Positions 7,789 to 16,108 of a stretch of DNA of 64,000 nt are shown one piece after another (the first letter of the stretch is position 1; each line of letters opens with the position of its first letter). The translations under genes and the position numbers were made by a program. A model generated the notes under the pieces. It was given only the letters and a program-made list of their open reading frames with translations. It did not search any database and had not been told where the DNA came from. Source of the stretch: Pseudomonas brassicacearum (lineage in GTDB: Bacteria; Pseudomonadota; Gammaproteobacteria; Pseudomonadales; Pseudomonadaceae); NCBI RefSeq assembly GCF_000585995.1, contig NZ_CP007410.1, positions 2,879,430-2,943,429 on the forward strand. Direction: 5' to 3'.

Positions 7789-8679
7789 ATGAAACTCAGC
7801 CTGGGACCGGTCCTGTTTTACTGGGACAAAGCGCAACTGGGGAATTTCTACGCCGAGATGTCGGCCTTGCCGCTGGATGTGATTTACCTGGGGGAAACCG
7901 TGTGTTCGAAGCGCCGGGCATTCTCTCTGGATCAATGGCTGGGCCTGGCCCGCGAGCTGCAAACGTGCAGCCAGGCACAGATCGTATTGTCGAGCCTGAC
8001 GCTGATCGAAGCGGCTTCGGAGCTGTCCTCGCTGCGACGCCTGTGTGACAACGGCCAATTGTTGGTGGAAGCCAATGACATGGGCGCGGTGCAGTTCCTG
8101 GCCGAACGCAAGTTGCCCTTTGTCGGCGGGCCGGCGTTGAATTTGTACAACGGTCACGCCCTGGGCCAATTGCTCGACAGTGGCATGATCCGTTGGGTAC
8201 CCCCCGTGGAGTGTTCGGCGGCGCTGATCGGCGATGTGCTCGAGCAGGTGCGAGAGCTGGACCGTGAGGTGCCGGAGGTGGAAATCTTCGCCTACGGCCA
8301 TCTGCCCTTGGCGTATTCGGCGCGCTGCTTCACTGCCCGGGCCGAAAACCGGCCCAAGGACGACTGCCAGTTCTGTTGCATCAACTACCCCGATGGCCTG
8401 GCTCTGAGCAGCCAGGAAGGCCAACAACTGTTCACCCTCAACGGCATCCAGACGATGTCCGGGGAGGTGACGAATCTGCTGGCCGACTACACCGCGCTGA
8501 CGGCCAGTGGCGCCGACCTGCTGCGCCTGAGCCCGCGTGCCCAGGGCATGGCCGAAGTGGTCACGGCCTTCGACAAGGTGCGCCACGGCGAGGCGCCACC
8601 GTTGTTCGTGGACGGTTGCAACGGTTATTGGCACGGCCATGCCGGCATGTTGAAGGTAGAGGAGGCGGGCCTGTGCTGA
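7789..8679 (+). CDS. ubiV: O2-independent ubiquinone hydroxylation protein UbiV
   Basis: This 296-residue U32-family partner of UbiU forms a heterodimer with it. Cys-39 (LGETVCSKRR), Cys-180, Cys-193 and Cys-197 (RPKDDCQFCCINYP) match the four cluster ligands known from E. coli UbiV. ATG 7789 has a strong GGGAGG site and sits ten bases after the ubiU stop. The 3' end overlaps ubiT by seven bases. UbiU alone lacks activity in known systems, so close pairing is expected. Confidence 0.95.
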   Translation: MKLSLGPVLFYWDKAQLGNFYAEMSALPLDVIYLGETVCSKRRAFSLDQWLGLARELQTCSQAQIVLSSLTLIEAASELSSLRRLCDNGQLLVEANDMGAVQFLAERKLPFVGGPALNLYNGHALGQLLDSGMIRWVPPVECSAALIGDVLEQVRELDREVPEVEIFAYGHLPLAYSARCFTARAENRPKDDCQFCCINYPDGLALSSQEGQQLFTLNGIQTMSGEVTNLLADYTALTASGADLLRLSPRAQGMAEVVTAFDKVRHGEAPPLFVDGCNGYWHGHAGMLKVEEAGLC

Positions 8680-9143
8680 GTCCAAAAAAATGGTTGCTCA
8701 AGGGCGCTGACCGATTGCTGCCGCTGGTGGGCAAGGTGCCGTTCGTGGTGCAGCGCCTGGCGTTGCAACAGGCGCTCAATCGTTGCCTGGCCGAGCCGCT
8801 GCGCGACGGCGGTTTCGATGTGCTGCAGGGGCGCTGGTTGTGCCTGCGGGTGCCTGATTTGAAGTTGTGCTGGTACCTGACCCTGGCGCGGGATGGACTG
8901 CGCATCGCCGAGCGGGCCGACGCCCAGGTCACCATCAGCGGCAACTGGCGCGAATTCCTGCTGTTGGCCAGCCGTCAGGAGGATCCCGATACATTGTTCT
9001 TCCGCCGACGGTTGGTGATCGAGGGCGACACCGAACTGGGGCTGGCGCTGAAGAACCTGATCGACAGTCTCGATCCGGATGTATTGCCGCCGTGGTTATG
9101 GCGCAATCTGGAGCGGGCGGGTAAGGGGTTGGCGGCGGTGTGA
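8673..9143 (+). CDS. ubiT: anaerobic ubiquinone accessory factor UbiT (SCP2 domain)
   Basis: This 156-residue protein has an SCP2 sterol-carrier-like lipid-binding domain over most of its length (VLQGRWLCLRVPD, ADAQVTISGNWREFLLL, LFFRRRLVIEGDTELGL). UbiT is thought to hold the hydrophobic ubiquinone intermediates for the anaerobic hydroxylases. GTG 8673 is chosen because it follows a GGAGG site by eight bases and overlaps the ubiV stop; no ATG fits. The stop overlaps the next gene in ATGA form. The order ubiU-ubiV-ubiT is the usual one. Confidence 0.92.
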   Translation: MLSPKKWLLKGADRLLPLVGKVPFVVQRLALQQALNRCLAEPLRDGGFDVLQGRWLCLRVPDLKLCWYLTLARDGLRIAERADAQVTISGNWREFLLLASRQEDPDTLFFRRRLVIEGDTELGLALKNLIDSLDPDVLPPWLWRNLERAGKGLAAV

Positions 9144-9517
9144 TGAAAGTCCCAAGCGTATTGCCCCTGGTGTATTCCTGTTCCGGTTGTTCCAACGTGG
9201 CGCAACTGGCCAACACCGTCGCCCTACGCCTGGACCGCGCCGGGCTGGCCGAGATGTCCTGCATTGTCGGAGTGGGTGGGCACGTGGCAGCGTTGGTGAA
9301 CAAGGCGCGCTCGGGGCGGCGGATCATTGCCCTGGACGGCTGCCCGTTGCAATGCGTCCAGGCGTGCTTGCAGCAGCATGACTTGAGGGCGGATGTGCAT
9401 GTGATCCTGAGTCAGTTGGGCTGGCGCAAGCGTTTCGGGGTCGATTGCACTGAAGAGGAGGGGGATGCGTTGTTTGAGCGGTTGATACCGTTGATAGGTA
9501 GTGATCAAAGTCCCTGA
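9143..9517 (+). CDS. DGC-domain putative zinc-binding protein
   Basis: This 124-residue cytosolic protein has the DGC-family cysteine pattern: YSCSGCSNVAQLAN at the N-terminus and ALDGCPLQCVQACL in the middle. Such proteins are listed as putative zinc-binding proteins without a proven function. The ATG at 9143 overlaps the ubiT TGA, so translation is coupled to the anaerobic ubiquinone operon. This suggests a role in that pathway, or in metal or redox protection under denitrification (inference). A GTG at 9140 would add one residue. Confidence 0.75.
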   Translation: MKVPSVLPLVYSCSGCSNVAQLANTVALRLDRAGLAEMSCIVGVGGHVAALVNKARSGRRIIALDGCPLQCVQACLQQHDLRADVHVILSQLGWRKRFGVDCTEEEGDALFERLIPLIGSDQSP

Positions 9518-9533
9518 GCCAAACTCCGATCTC

Positions 9534-9664
9534 GTGGCGAGGGAGCTTGCTCCCGCTGGGGGGCGAAGCACCCCCAAGTTTGCCACAGTGGTGCGTCAGA
9601 TTGATTGCGTCTGGCCTTTTTGGGGCTGCTGCGCAGCCCAGCGGGAGCAAGCTCCCTCGCCACA
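9534..9664. repeat. REPIN, family B (GTGGCGAGGGAGCTTGCTCCCGC)
   Basis: Two inverted family B palindromes (GTGGCGAGGGAGCTTGCTCC and its complement) flank GC-rich sub-palindromes (GGGGGGCGAAGCACCCCC and GGGGCTGCTGCGCAGCCC). The element lies between the convergent DGC gene and dnr. Confidence 0.85.
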
Positions 9665-9683
9665 GAGGGTGCACTTACTCGGG

Positions 9684-10361
9684 CTATTGCTGGTAAGCCT
9701 CCAGTTCCTCCTCCGCCAGGATGCGAATGTTACGCCGCTCCATGGCGATCAGGCCGCTATCCACCAGGCGATGGAGGATGCGCGAGAAAGTTTCCGGCTG
9801 GATGCCCAGCTTGGAGGCCACCAGGCGTTTGGAAACCTGCAACACCAGCTGGCCGTCGCGAGGGTCGCGTTCCTGCAACAGGAAATTGATGACCCGTCGG
9901 CTGGCGCTGGCCAGGGTCAGGTTGTCGATGTCCTTGAGGCGTTGGTGCAGGTGGATGCTCATGCTTCCCAGGATCGCCAGGCAGACCTTCGGCTGGTCTT
10001 CCAGGGCGTTGCGGTAATGGTTGCCTTCGACACTCACCAGCACGCTGTCCTTGATCGCAGATGCACTGACCGGGTAACAACGGGCCTGGCTGAACAACAG
10101 GGCCTCGGCGAACGTCTGGCCGGGCTGGATGATTTCCACCAGGTTCTCCTGGCCTTCACCGGTCACCCGATACAATTTGATCTGCCCACTGACCAGCAGG
10201 AAAAACCGCTTGGCCGGGTCGCCCTGGTGCATGAGCGTGCTATTGGCGGGCAGGCGCTTGAGGACGGCGAGGTTGCACACGTCCTCGAAAATCCGTTCCG
10301 GCAACTGGCTGAACAGATGGTGACGACGCAACAGTAAAACGATGGAAGGGTGGGTCAGCAT
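9684..10361 (-). CDS. dnr: Crp/Fnr-family denitrification regulator Dnr
   Basis: This 225-residue regulator has a cyclic-nucleotide-type sensor domain (about 20-140) with FAEALLF, a long dimer helix (LHQRLKDIDNLTL) and a C-terminal HTH (RLVASKLGIQPETFSRILHRL is its recognition region). It lacks the N-terminal cysteine cluster of FNR/ANR, which places it in the DNR group that senses NO, probably through heme. DNR activates nar, nir, nor and nos genes at TTGAT-N4-ATCAA boxes. It lies just downstream of narXL on the same strand, with its own regulatory region. ATG 10361 has GGAGG upstream. Confidence 0.9.
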   Translation of the reverse strand: MLTHPSIVLLLRRHHLFSQLPERIFEDVCNLAVLKRLPANSTLMHQGDPAKRFFLLVSGQIKLYRVTGEGQENLVEIIQPGQTFAEALLFSQARCYPVSASAIKDSVLVSVEGNHYRNALEDQPKVCLAILGSMSIHLHQRLKDIDNLTLASASRRVINFLLQERDPRDGQLVLQVSKRLVASKLGIQPETFSRILHRLVDSGLIAMERRNIRILAEEELEAYQQ

Positions 10362-10425
10362 GGCGTACCTCCGCGTACCGTCATGGTAGGGCCGAAGGCG
10401 CCGTCGGCCTATGCCTCGGCAGGCC

Positions 10426-10441
10426 TACCTCTGAAGAGGGA
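10426..10441. promoter_or_regulatory. NarL-type 7-2-7 palindrome upstream of dnr
   Basis: TACCTCT-GA-AGAGGGA is an inverted pair of NarL heptamers with a two-base spacer, 65 bases before the dnr start codon. NarL is encoded next door, and in P. aeruginosa dnr is known to respond to NarL. This supports a NarXL to Dnr cascade here. Confidence 0.6.
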
Positions 10442-10455
10442 TGGGCCCGCACTCA

Positions 10456-10469
10456 TTCAGTCGAATCAA
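10456..10469 (-). promoter_or_regulatory. weak ANR box upstream of dnr
   Basis: On the minus strand the site reads TTGAT-TCGA-CTGAA: one perfect half and one degenerate half. It lies just upstream of the NarL palindrome. It is a plausible entry point for ANR, but the poor second half keeps confidence low. Confidence 0.35.
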
Positions 10470-10490
10470 TCTTTGCCTGACACAAATCCC

Positions 10491-10583
10491 GTGGCGAGGG
10501 AGCTTGCTCCCGCTGGGCTGCGTAGCAGCCCCAAAAAACAGGGCCGCTGCGCGCCCCAGCGGGAGCAAGCTCCCTCGCCACAG
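10491..10583. repeat. REPIN, family B
   Basis: A family B pair (GTGGCGAGGGAGCTTGCTCC and its complement) in the narL-dnr gap, with an inner palindrome GGGCTGCGTAGCAGCCC. It separates the narXL transcript from the dnr promoter. Confidence 0.85.
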
Positions 10584-10617
10584 GCTATGTGTTGCTCATG
10601 GGATCTACTCGCCTGGC

Positions 10618-11265
10618 TTAACCCGCCCCGCGCAAATGCTCCATCGCCCACACCGCCGCTTCCACCCGCGAGCGCAAACCAAGCTTGTGCAGCAAATTCT
10701 TCACATGAACCTTGACCGTGCCCTCGGTGATGCCCAGTTTGTGTCCGATGACCTTGTTGCTGTAGCCCCCGGCGATGGTCTTGAGCACCTGGCGTTCGCG
10801 CTCGGTCAGGTCCACCTCGGTCTGGCGCGGCGCGGCGCGCAGGGCCTGGGCCATGACGCGGGTCAGGCCGGGGCTGATCACCAGGGCGCCGTTGAGGGCG
10901 TCGCGGATGTACTGGATCAGCAATTCCGGCTCCATGTCCTTGAGCAGGTAACCGTTGGCGTCCAGGCGCAGGGCATCGCGGATGTCATCCTCGGCATCGG
11001 ACACGGTGAACAGCAGCACCTTGCCGGTGTAATGCATGGCGCGCAGCCGGCGCAGGGTTTCGATGCCATTCATCTGCGGCATGTTGTTGTCCAGCAGTAC
11101 CAGGTCGGGCTTGAGCGGTTCGATCAGCGTCAGGGCCTCTTCGCCGTGGCTGGCTTCGCCGACGATCTGCAGATCGTCTTCGAGCTCCAGCATCTGACGG
11201 ATCCCGCGACGCATCATCGGGTGATCGTCAACCAGTAGCAGGGTATGGCGCAGGGGGGCGTTCAT
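10618..11265 (-). CDS. narL: nitrate response regulator NarL
   Basis: This 215-residue two-component regulator has a receiver domain with the acidic pair at 13-14 and phospho-acceptor Asp-59 (VLLDNNMP), the same number as in E. coli NarL, and a C-terminal LuxR-type HTH (LTERERQVLKTIAGG, GTVKVHVKNLLHKLG). It binds TACYNMT heptamers, which are found upstream of dnr and in the narX-narK1 gap. Its start overlaps the narX stop by four bases (ATGA), so sensor and regulator are co-translated. Confidence 0.95.
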   Translation of the reverse strand: MNAPLRHTLLLVDDHPMMRRGIRQMLELEDDLQIVGEASHGEEALTLIEPLKPDLVLLDNNMPQMNGIETLRRLRAMHYTGKVLLFTVSDAEDDIRDALRLDANGYLLKDMEPELLIQYIRDALNGALVISPGLTRVMAQALRAAPRQTEVDLTERERQVLKTIAGGYSNKVIGHKLGITEGTVKVHVKNLLHKLGLRSRVEAAVWAMEHLRGAG

Positions 11266-13061
11266 GTGGCGAGGCCTTCGGTGTGTTGACCCAGGAATTC
11301 CGGTTGGAAATGCACCTGGATACGGGTGCCCTGGGGTGTTCGGGAGAGAATCTGGAATTGGCCACGCAGGCTGCGGGCCCGTTCGTTCATGATGTTCAGG
11401 CCATGATGTTCGCGCGTGTCCACCTCACCGCTGAAGCCCCGGCCATCGTCTTCGATCGACAGGTGTACGGTCTCGCCTTCCTGGCGCAGTTCGAGCCAGG
11501 CGTTCTCGGCATGGGCATGGCGCAGGCAGTTGGACAGGGCCTCGCGGGTGATCTGCAGGATGTGGATCTGCTCGCTGGCCGACAATTCGAAGGCCAGGGT
11601 GTCGACGAACAGGTGCACCTTGAAGTCCCCTCGATTGGAGAACTCTTCGGCGGTGTCCTTGAGTTCCTCGACCAGGCCGTCGTCGTGGATCTGCAAACGG
11701 AAGGTGGTGAGTAATTCGCGCAACTGGCGATAAGCATTGTTCAGCCCTTCACGCAGTTCACCGGTCACCGTTTCGAGGGTCTGCACCGGTTCGCCCCGAC
11801 GCATGAGGGTCTGCATGCGGCTCACTTGCAGCTTCATGTACGACAAGGCCTGGGCCAGGGAGTCATGCAGCTCGCGGGCGATGATGGTGCGCTCGTCGAG
11901 CAGCAGCAGGCGATGGTCCTGTTCGCGCTGGCGCTTGAGGGACAGCGAGGTGCCGATCAGATTCGCCAGGGCCTGGATCAGTGCGGTTTCCCAGGGTTGT
12001 GCCGCGTGGCCGTCGACAAAGTGCGCCTTGAGTTCACCCAGCTCGTTGCCCTGGTTACTGATGCTGAACGTCTGCGGCCGGGCCGTGTGATGCTTCTGGC
12101 AGGTGGCGCAATCGCTGCTGGCACAGACCTCGCGGCTGTCGGCCCCGTGCATGGCCAGCAGTTGGCGGGCCGGTGCCTGCAGTTGCCCTTGCAGGCACAG
12201 CGAAAGACGCAGGCCCGGCAGCCGTTGCTGGAAGCGTCGGATCAACTCATCCAGGCCCTGGGCGTTGGACTGTCGCGTGGCCAGGTTGCGACTGCTCTGG
12301 TACAGCAACTCCAAGGCAGCATTGGCTTGCTGCAGGTTCAGGGTTTTTTGCTGGACCTGGCTTTCCAGGGTGCGATGCGACTGTTCGATGGTCTCGGCCA
12401 TGGCGTTGAAGCTCGTCGCCAGTTGGCCCAGCTCATCCTCGGACTGGTGATTGACCCGTACCTGAAACTCGCCACGGCGAAAACGCTGGGTCGCGTCCAC
12501 CAGTTCCTGCAAGGGCGTGACCACCCCGTACTGCAATTCATACAGGCCGATCAGCAGGATGATCATGGTGCTGAACAATGCCATGCCCTGGATCGTCTGT
12601 TGCCAGCCCTGTTTGTGTTCGCTCTGGCGTTGCAGCAGGGTGACGAACTGGTCCAGTTGGTCGACGAAGGAGTCGGCGCTGGCCTGGAAAAACGCCCCGT
12701 CGCCGCGCTCGACGGCCGGGCGCAAGGTCTGGTTCCAGCGTTGCACCAGGTTCTGATAGCTCTGGTGCAGGGACGTCGTGGGGCCGTCTTCCAGCACGGC
12801 GCGCAAGGCAGGGCTGTCGAGGCGCTTTTGCAGGCTATCGATGATCACCGGGATGTCGTCGGTGGCCCCCGCCGCCAGTTTCCAGCTCAGGTGGTAGGTC
12901 TCCATGCGCACGGAGCCGGCGGTGTTGATGGCCGCGGCGTCGCCCTGGCTGAACCAGGCGATCAACCCGGCGCTCAAGGAACTGGCCAGGGCCAGGATGG
13001 CGATGAGGATCACCGCCAGCCCGGCGCGAGCGGGCAGGGAGCTGCGCAGCCAGTGCATCAT
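11262..13061 (-). CDS. narX: nitrate/nitrite sensor histidine kinase NarX
   Basis: This 599-residue inner-membrane kinase has helices at about 13-35 and 160-178 that frame a periplasmic four-helix sensor. The sensor holds the nitrate-binding P-box (AAINTAGSVRMETYHL, 43-58). A HAMP segment (about 180-230) follows, then a cysteine-bearing central module (CASSDCATC, 313-321). The HisKA_3 phosphorylation helix has ELHDS with His-399, and a HATPase domain (DDGRGF, HHGLNIMNERA) ends the protein. It phosphorylates NarL when nitrate is present. The gene is divergent from narK1 across a 306-base control region. Confidence 0.94.
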   Translation of the reverse strand: MMHWLRSSLPARAGLAVILIAILALASSLSAGLIAWFSQGDAAAINTAGSVRMETYHLSWKLAAGATDDIPVIIDSLQKRLDSPALRAVLEDGPTTSLHQSYQNLVQRWNQTLRPAVERGDGAFFQASADSFVDQLDQFVTLLQRQSEHKQGWQQTIQGMALFSTMIILLIGLYELQYGVVTPLQELVDATQRFRRGEFQVRVNHQSEDELGQLATSFNAMAETIEQSHRTLESQVQQKTLNLQQANAALELLYQSSRNLATRQSNAQGLDELIRRFQQRLPGLRLSLCLQGQLQAPARQLLAMHGADSREVCASSDCATCQKHHTARPQTFSISNQGNELGELKAHFVDGHAAQPWETALIQALANLIGTSLSLKRQREQDHRLLLLDERTIIARELHDSLAQALSYMKLQVSRMQTLMRRGEPVQTLETVTGELREGLNNAYRQLRELLTTFRLQIHDDGLVEELKDTAEEFSNRGDFKVHLFVDTLAFELSASEQIHILQITREALSNCLRHAHAENAWLELRQEGETVHLSIEDDGRGFSGEVDTREHHGLNIMNERARSLRGQFQILSRTPQGTRIQVHFQPEFLGQHTEGLAT

Positions 13062-13144
13062 TGCGGCTGGCCTGGCAAGAAAATCTGGAACCCGAACATG
13101 GGCGGCGCCTGGATCTGGGGTGTAGCGGCCGATCCTGGGCGCAC

Positions 13145-13160
13145 TACCTCTAAAGAGTTG
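13145..13160. promoter_or_regulatory. secondary NarL-like site in the narX-narK1 gap
   Basis: TACCTCT-AA-AGAGTTG resembles the 7-2-7 NarL operator; the first heptamer is good and the second poor. It is 84 bases before the narX start on the other strand, so it could feed back on narXL. Confidence 0.4.
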
Positions 13161-13241
13161 TCGGCCGCTCCGTTTCGATAAAAGCTTCGGCAGACTTGTT
13201 CAAGACATTGATAAACAAAGGGTTTCATCAGTATCTGAATC

Positions 13242-13257
13242 TACCTCCTTAGAGGTA
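13242..13257. promoter_or_regulatory. NarL 7-2-7 palindrome upstream of narK1
   Basis: TACCTCC-TT-AGAGGTA is a nearly perfect inverted pair of NarL heptamers. It lies 46 bases upstream of the ANR/DNR box centre. Joint NarL and ANR/DNR control is the known design of the P. aeruginosa narK1 promoter. Confidence 0.75.
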
Positions 13258-13295
13258 GACGGGCCAAGCATAGGCCAGTACCCCCCCGGGGCACG

Positions 13296-13309
13296 TTGAC
13301 CCAGGTCAA
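13296..13309 (+). promoter_or_regulatory. ANR/DNR box of the narK1K2GHJI operon
   Basis: TTGAC-CCAG-GTCAA has symmetric half-sites and the N4 spacer of ANR/DNR boxes. With class II spacing, transcription would start near 13344, 24 bases before the narK1 start codon. The rest of this 306-base gap (13062-13367) holds the two NarL sites and nothing coding. Confidence 0.75.
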
Positions 13310-13367
13310 GTTTTTGCGGGGTACGCATCACTAGGCTGCGCTCATCGAACTGACGGAGTGCATCGTA

Positions 13368-14669
13368 ATGCGAGCGCAAGTGCAACAAGGGCTGGTACTA
13401 GGGATGAGTACCTTGGCCTTCACCGTGTGCTTCATGGTCTGGATGATGTTTGCCGTGCTCGGCGTTCCGATCAAGGAACTGCTGGCCCTCAACGAGACCC
13501 AGTTCGGCCTGCTGGCCGCCACGCCGGTGCTGACCGGTTCGCTGGTGCGTTTGCCCCTGGGGCTTTTGACCGACCGCTTTGGCGGACGGATCGTGTTCTT
13601 CCTGCTGATGCTGGCCTGTGTGTTGCCGCTGTACCTGATCACCCTGGCCACTGCCTTCTGGCAGTTCCTGGTGCTGGGCCTGTTCGTCGGCCTGGCCGGC
13701 GGCTCGTTCTCGGTGGGCATCGCCTACGTTGCCAAATGGTTCGACAAACAGAACCAGGGTTTTGCCATGGGCGTCTTCGGCGCAGGCAACGCCGGCGCGG
13801 CGGTGACCAAGTTCCTCGCCCCGGCCCTGATCGCGTTCGGCTCCTGGCACCTGGTACCCAAAGTGTTCAGCGCCATCCTGTTTATCACCGCGCTGCTGTT
13901 CTGGTTTCTCACCAGTGAGAAAAAAGAACACAGCGGCACCGGTGGTGCCACGTTACGCGAGCAACTCCAAGCCCTGAAAGAACCGGCCGTGTGGCGCTAC
14001 TGCCAGTACTACTCGATCGTGTTCGGCGGCTACGTGGCCCTGGCCTTGTGGATGACCAAGTACTACGTGCAGGAATACGGCTTCAGCCTGCAAAGCGCGG
14101 CGCTGCTGGCGGCCTGTTTCTCCCTGCCTGGCGGCGTGCTGCGGGCCGTCGGTGGCTGGATGTCTGACCGCTGGGGCGCCCAGAGCGTGACCTGGTGGGT
14201 GCTGTGGGTCAGCTGGATCTGCCTGTTCCTGCTGTCCTATCCCCAGACTCAACTGCAAGTACAGACCGTCAACGGCATCGTCGATTTCCACATCGGCCTC
14301 AACGCCACGCTGTTCACCGTGCTGCTGTTCGTGATGGGCATCGCCTTCGCGTTCGGCAAGGCTTCGGTCTTCAAGTACATCGCCAACGACTACCCGAAAA
14401 ACATGGGCGCGGTATCCGGCATCGTCGGCCTTGCCGGCGGCCTGGGCGGGTTCGTGCTGCCGATCATGTTTGGCGCCCTGGTGGACCTCACCGGCGTGCG
14501 CTCGTCCTGCTTCATGTTGATGTACGGCGTGGTCTGGGTCTCCCTCACCTGGATGTACTTCAGCGAAATGCGCAAGCGCCCGCTGCTGGGTAAGCAGTCG
14601 CCGGCCAGCCAATCCCCGTTTTCCAGCATTGCCCAAGGAGAAGAACATGTCCGTTCTGCAAACGCCTGA
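13368..14669 (+). CDS. narK1: nitrate transporter NarK1 (MFS)
   Basis: This 433-residue major facilitator protein has 12 predicted helices. The loop motif PLGLLTDRFGGR and the glycine-rich nitrate signature regions (GLAGGSFSVGIAYVAKWF, AGNAGAAVTKF) are present. NarK1-type proteins bring nitrate in with protons and start nitrate respiration before nitrite accumulates. ATG 13368 has a GGAG site. The 3' end overlaps narK2 by 23 bases. In some relatives the two NarK proteins are fused; here they remain separate. Confidence 0.93.
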   Translation: MRAQVQQGLVLGMSTLAFTVCFMVWMMFAVLGVPIKELLALNETQFGLLAATPVLTGSLVRLPLGLLTDRFGGRIVFFLLMLACVLPLYLITLATAFWQFLVLGLFVGLAGGSFSVGIAYVAKWFDKQNQGFAMGVFGAGNAGAAVTKFLAPALIAFGSWHLVPKVFSAILFITALLFWFLTSEKKEHSGTGGATLREQLQALKEPAVWRYCQYYSIVFGGYVALALWMTKYYVQEYGFSLQSAALLAACFSLPGGVLRAVGGWMSDRWGAQSVTWWVLWVSWICLFLLSYPQTQLQVQTVNGIVDFHIGLNATLFTVLLFVMGIAFAFGKASVFKYIANDYPKNMGAVSGIVGLAGGLGGFVLPIMFGALVDLTGVRSSCFMLMYGVVWVSLTWMYFSEMRKRPLLGKQSPASQSPFSSIAQGEEHVRSANA

Positions 14670-16044
14670 AAAAGGCCCGGTCATTCATGACTGGCGTCCG
14701 GAAGACCCCGCGTTCTGGGGCAGCAGCGGCAAACTGACCGCCCGGCGCAACCTGTGGATCTCGATTCCTGCGCTGCTATTGGCCTTCGCGGTCTGGATGG
14801 TCTGGAGCACCGTGATCGTGCGCCTTAACGCCATCGGCTTCAGCTTCAGCACTGACCAGCTGTTCTGGCTGGCAGCCTTGCCGGGGCTGTCGGGTGCCAC
14901 TTTGCGCATCTTCTACTCGTTCATGGTGCCGATCTTCGGCGGCCGGCGCTGGACCGCCCTGAGCACCGCCTCGTTGCTGGTGCCGGCGCTGTGGATGGGC
15001 TTCGCCGTGCAGGACTCGAGCACGCCCTACAACGTGTTCGTGCTCATCGCGTTGCTCTGCGGCTTTGGCGGCGGCAACTTCGCCTCGAGCATGTCCAACA
15101 TCAGCTTCTTCTACCCCAAGTCTCAGCAGGGCACCGCCCTGGGCCTGAACGCCGGGCTGGGTAACCTGGGTGTGTCGGTGATGCAGTTCAGCGTGCCGCT
15201 GGTGATCTCTTTCGGCGTGTTCGGCTTCATGGGCGGCCAGCCACAGGTGCTGGCTGACGGCAGCTCGCTGTGGCTGCAGAACGCCGGCTTCATCTGGGTG
15301 CCGTTCATCCTGGCCGTGACCCTGATTGCCTGGTTCGGCATGAACGATCTGTCCAGCGCCCGGGCTTCGTTCAGCGAGCAGGCAGTGATTTTCAAGCGCA
15401 AGCACAACTGGCTGATGTGCTGGTTGTACCTGGCCACCTTCGGTTCGTTCATCGGTTTCTCCGCGGCGTTTCCACTGCTGATCAAAACCTCGTTCCCGGA
15501 AGTCATCGCGCTGAAATTCGCTTTCCTCGGCCCGCTGGTCGGTGCGCTCGTGCGGCCGTTGGGCGGTTGGCTGGCGGACAAGCTCGGTGGTGCGAAGGTC
15601 ACCTTGTGGAACTTCGTGCTGATGATCGCGATGGTGTTCGGTGTTTTGCACTTCCTGCCCCAAGGCGGCCAGGGCGGCAACTTCTACGGCTTCCTGGGCA
15701 TGTTCATGTTGCTGTTCATTACCACCGGCGTGGGCAACGGTTCGACCTTCCGCATGATCCCGGTGATCTTCCGCACCCTGCATGAAAAAGCCGCCCTGGG
15801 GAAAAAGCCCGAGCTGCGCGAGCAAGCGATCAAGGACGCGGGCAAGGAGTCCGCCGCGGTGCTGGGCTTCAGCTCGGCCATGGGCGCCTTCGGTGCGTTC
15901 TTCATTCCTAAATCATTCGGCACTTCGATGGCCCTTACCGGCGGCCCGGAGATGGCCTTCTACATGTTCGTCGGCTTCTACCTGAGCTGCATCGTGGTGA
16001 CCTGGTGGTGGTATGCCCGCAAGGGCGCCGCGACACCTTGCTAA
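14647..16044 (+). CDS. narK2: nitrate/nitrite transporter NarK2 (MFS)
   Basis: This 465-residue MFS protein has 12 helices and family motifs such as GFGGGNFASSMSNISFFYP and GLNAGLGNLGVSV. NarK2-type proteins exchange external nitrate for the nitrite made by NarG and run during steady respiration. ATG 14647 has an AAGGAG site inside the end of narK1; the open frame from TTG 14629 is less likely. It is followed after 64 bases by narG, with a GC hairpin between. Confidence 0.93.
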   Translation: MSVLQTPEKGPVIHDWRPEDPAFWGSSGKLTARRNLWISIPALLLAFAVWMVWSTVIVRLNAIGFSFSTDQLFWLAALPGLSGATLRIFYSFMVPIFGGRRWTALSTASLLVPALWMGFAVQDSSTPYNVFVLIALLCGFGGGNFASSMSNISFFYPKSQQGTALGLNAGLGNLGVSVMQFSVPLVISFGVFGFMGGQPQVLADGSSLWLQNAGFIWVPFILAVTLIAWFGMNDLSSARASFSEQAVIFKRKHNWLMCWLYLATFGSFIGFSAAFPLLIKTSFPEVIALKFAFLGPLVGALVRPLGGWLADKLGGAKVTLWNFVLMIAMVFGVLHFLPQGGQGGNFYGFLGMFMLLFITTGVGNGSTFRMIPVIFRTLHEKAALGKKPELREQAIKDAGKESAAVLGFSSAMGAFGAFFIPKSFGTSMALTGGPEMAFYMFVGFYLSCIVVTWWWYARKGAATPC

Positions 16045-16065
16045 GCCGAACCTAAACCTGCGTGG

Positions 16066-16083
16066 GCGGGGCGAAGACCCCGC
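16066..16083 (+). other. GC-rich hairpin between narK2 and narG
   Basis: GCGGGG-CGAAGA-CCCCGC can form a six-pair, all-GC stem 25 bases before the narG GTG. There is no T run, so it is more likely an RNA processing or stability element than a full terminator. It could set the ratio of transporter to enzyme. Confidence 0.45.
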
Positions 16084-16108
16084 GGAGCAAGCCTGAGAGG
16101 AACACACT

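Noticed and set aside
9491..9508. TTGAT...ATCAA pair at the end of the DGC gene, possible ANR box
   Set aside because: The half-sites are separated by eight bases instead of four and lie inside coding sequence with no gene properly placed downstream.
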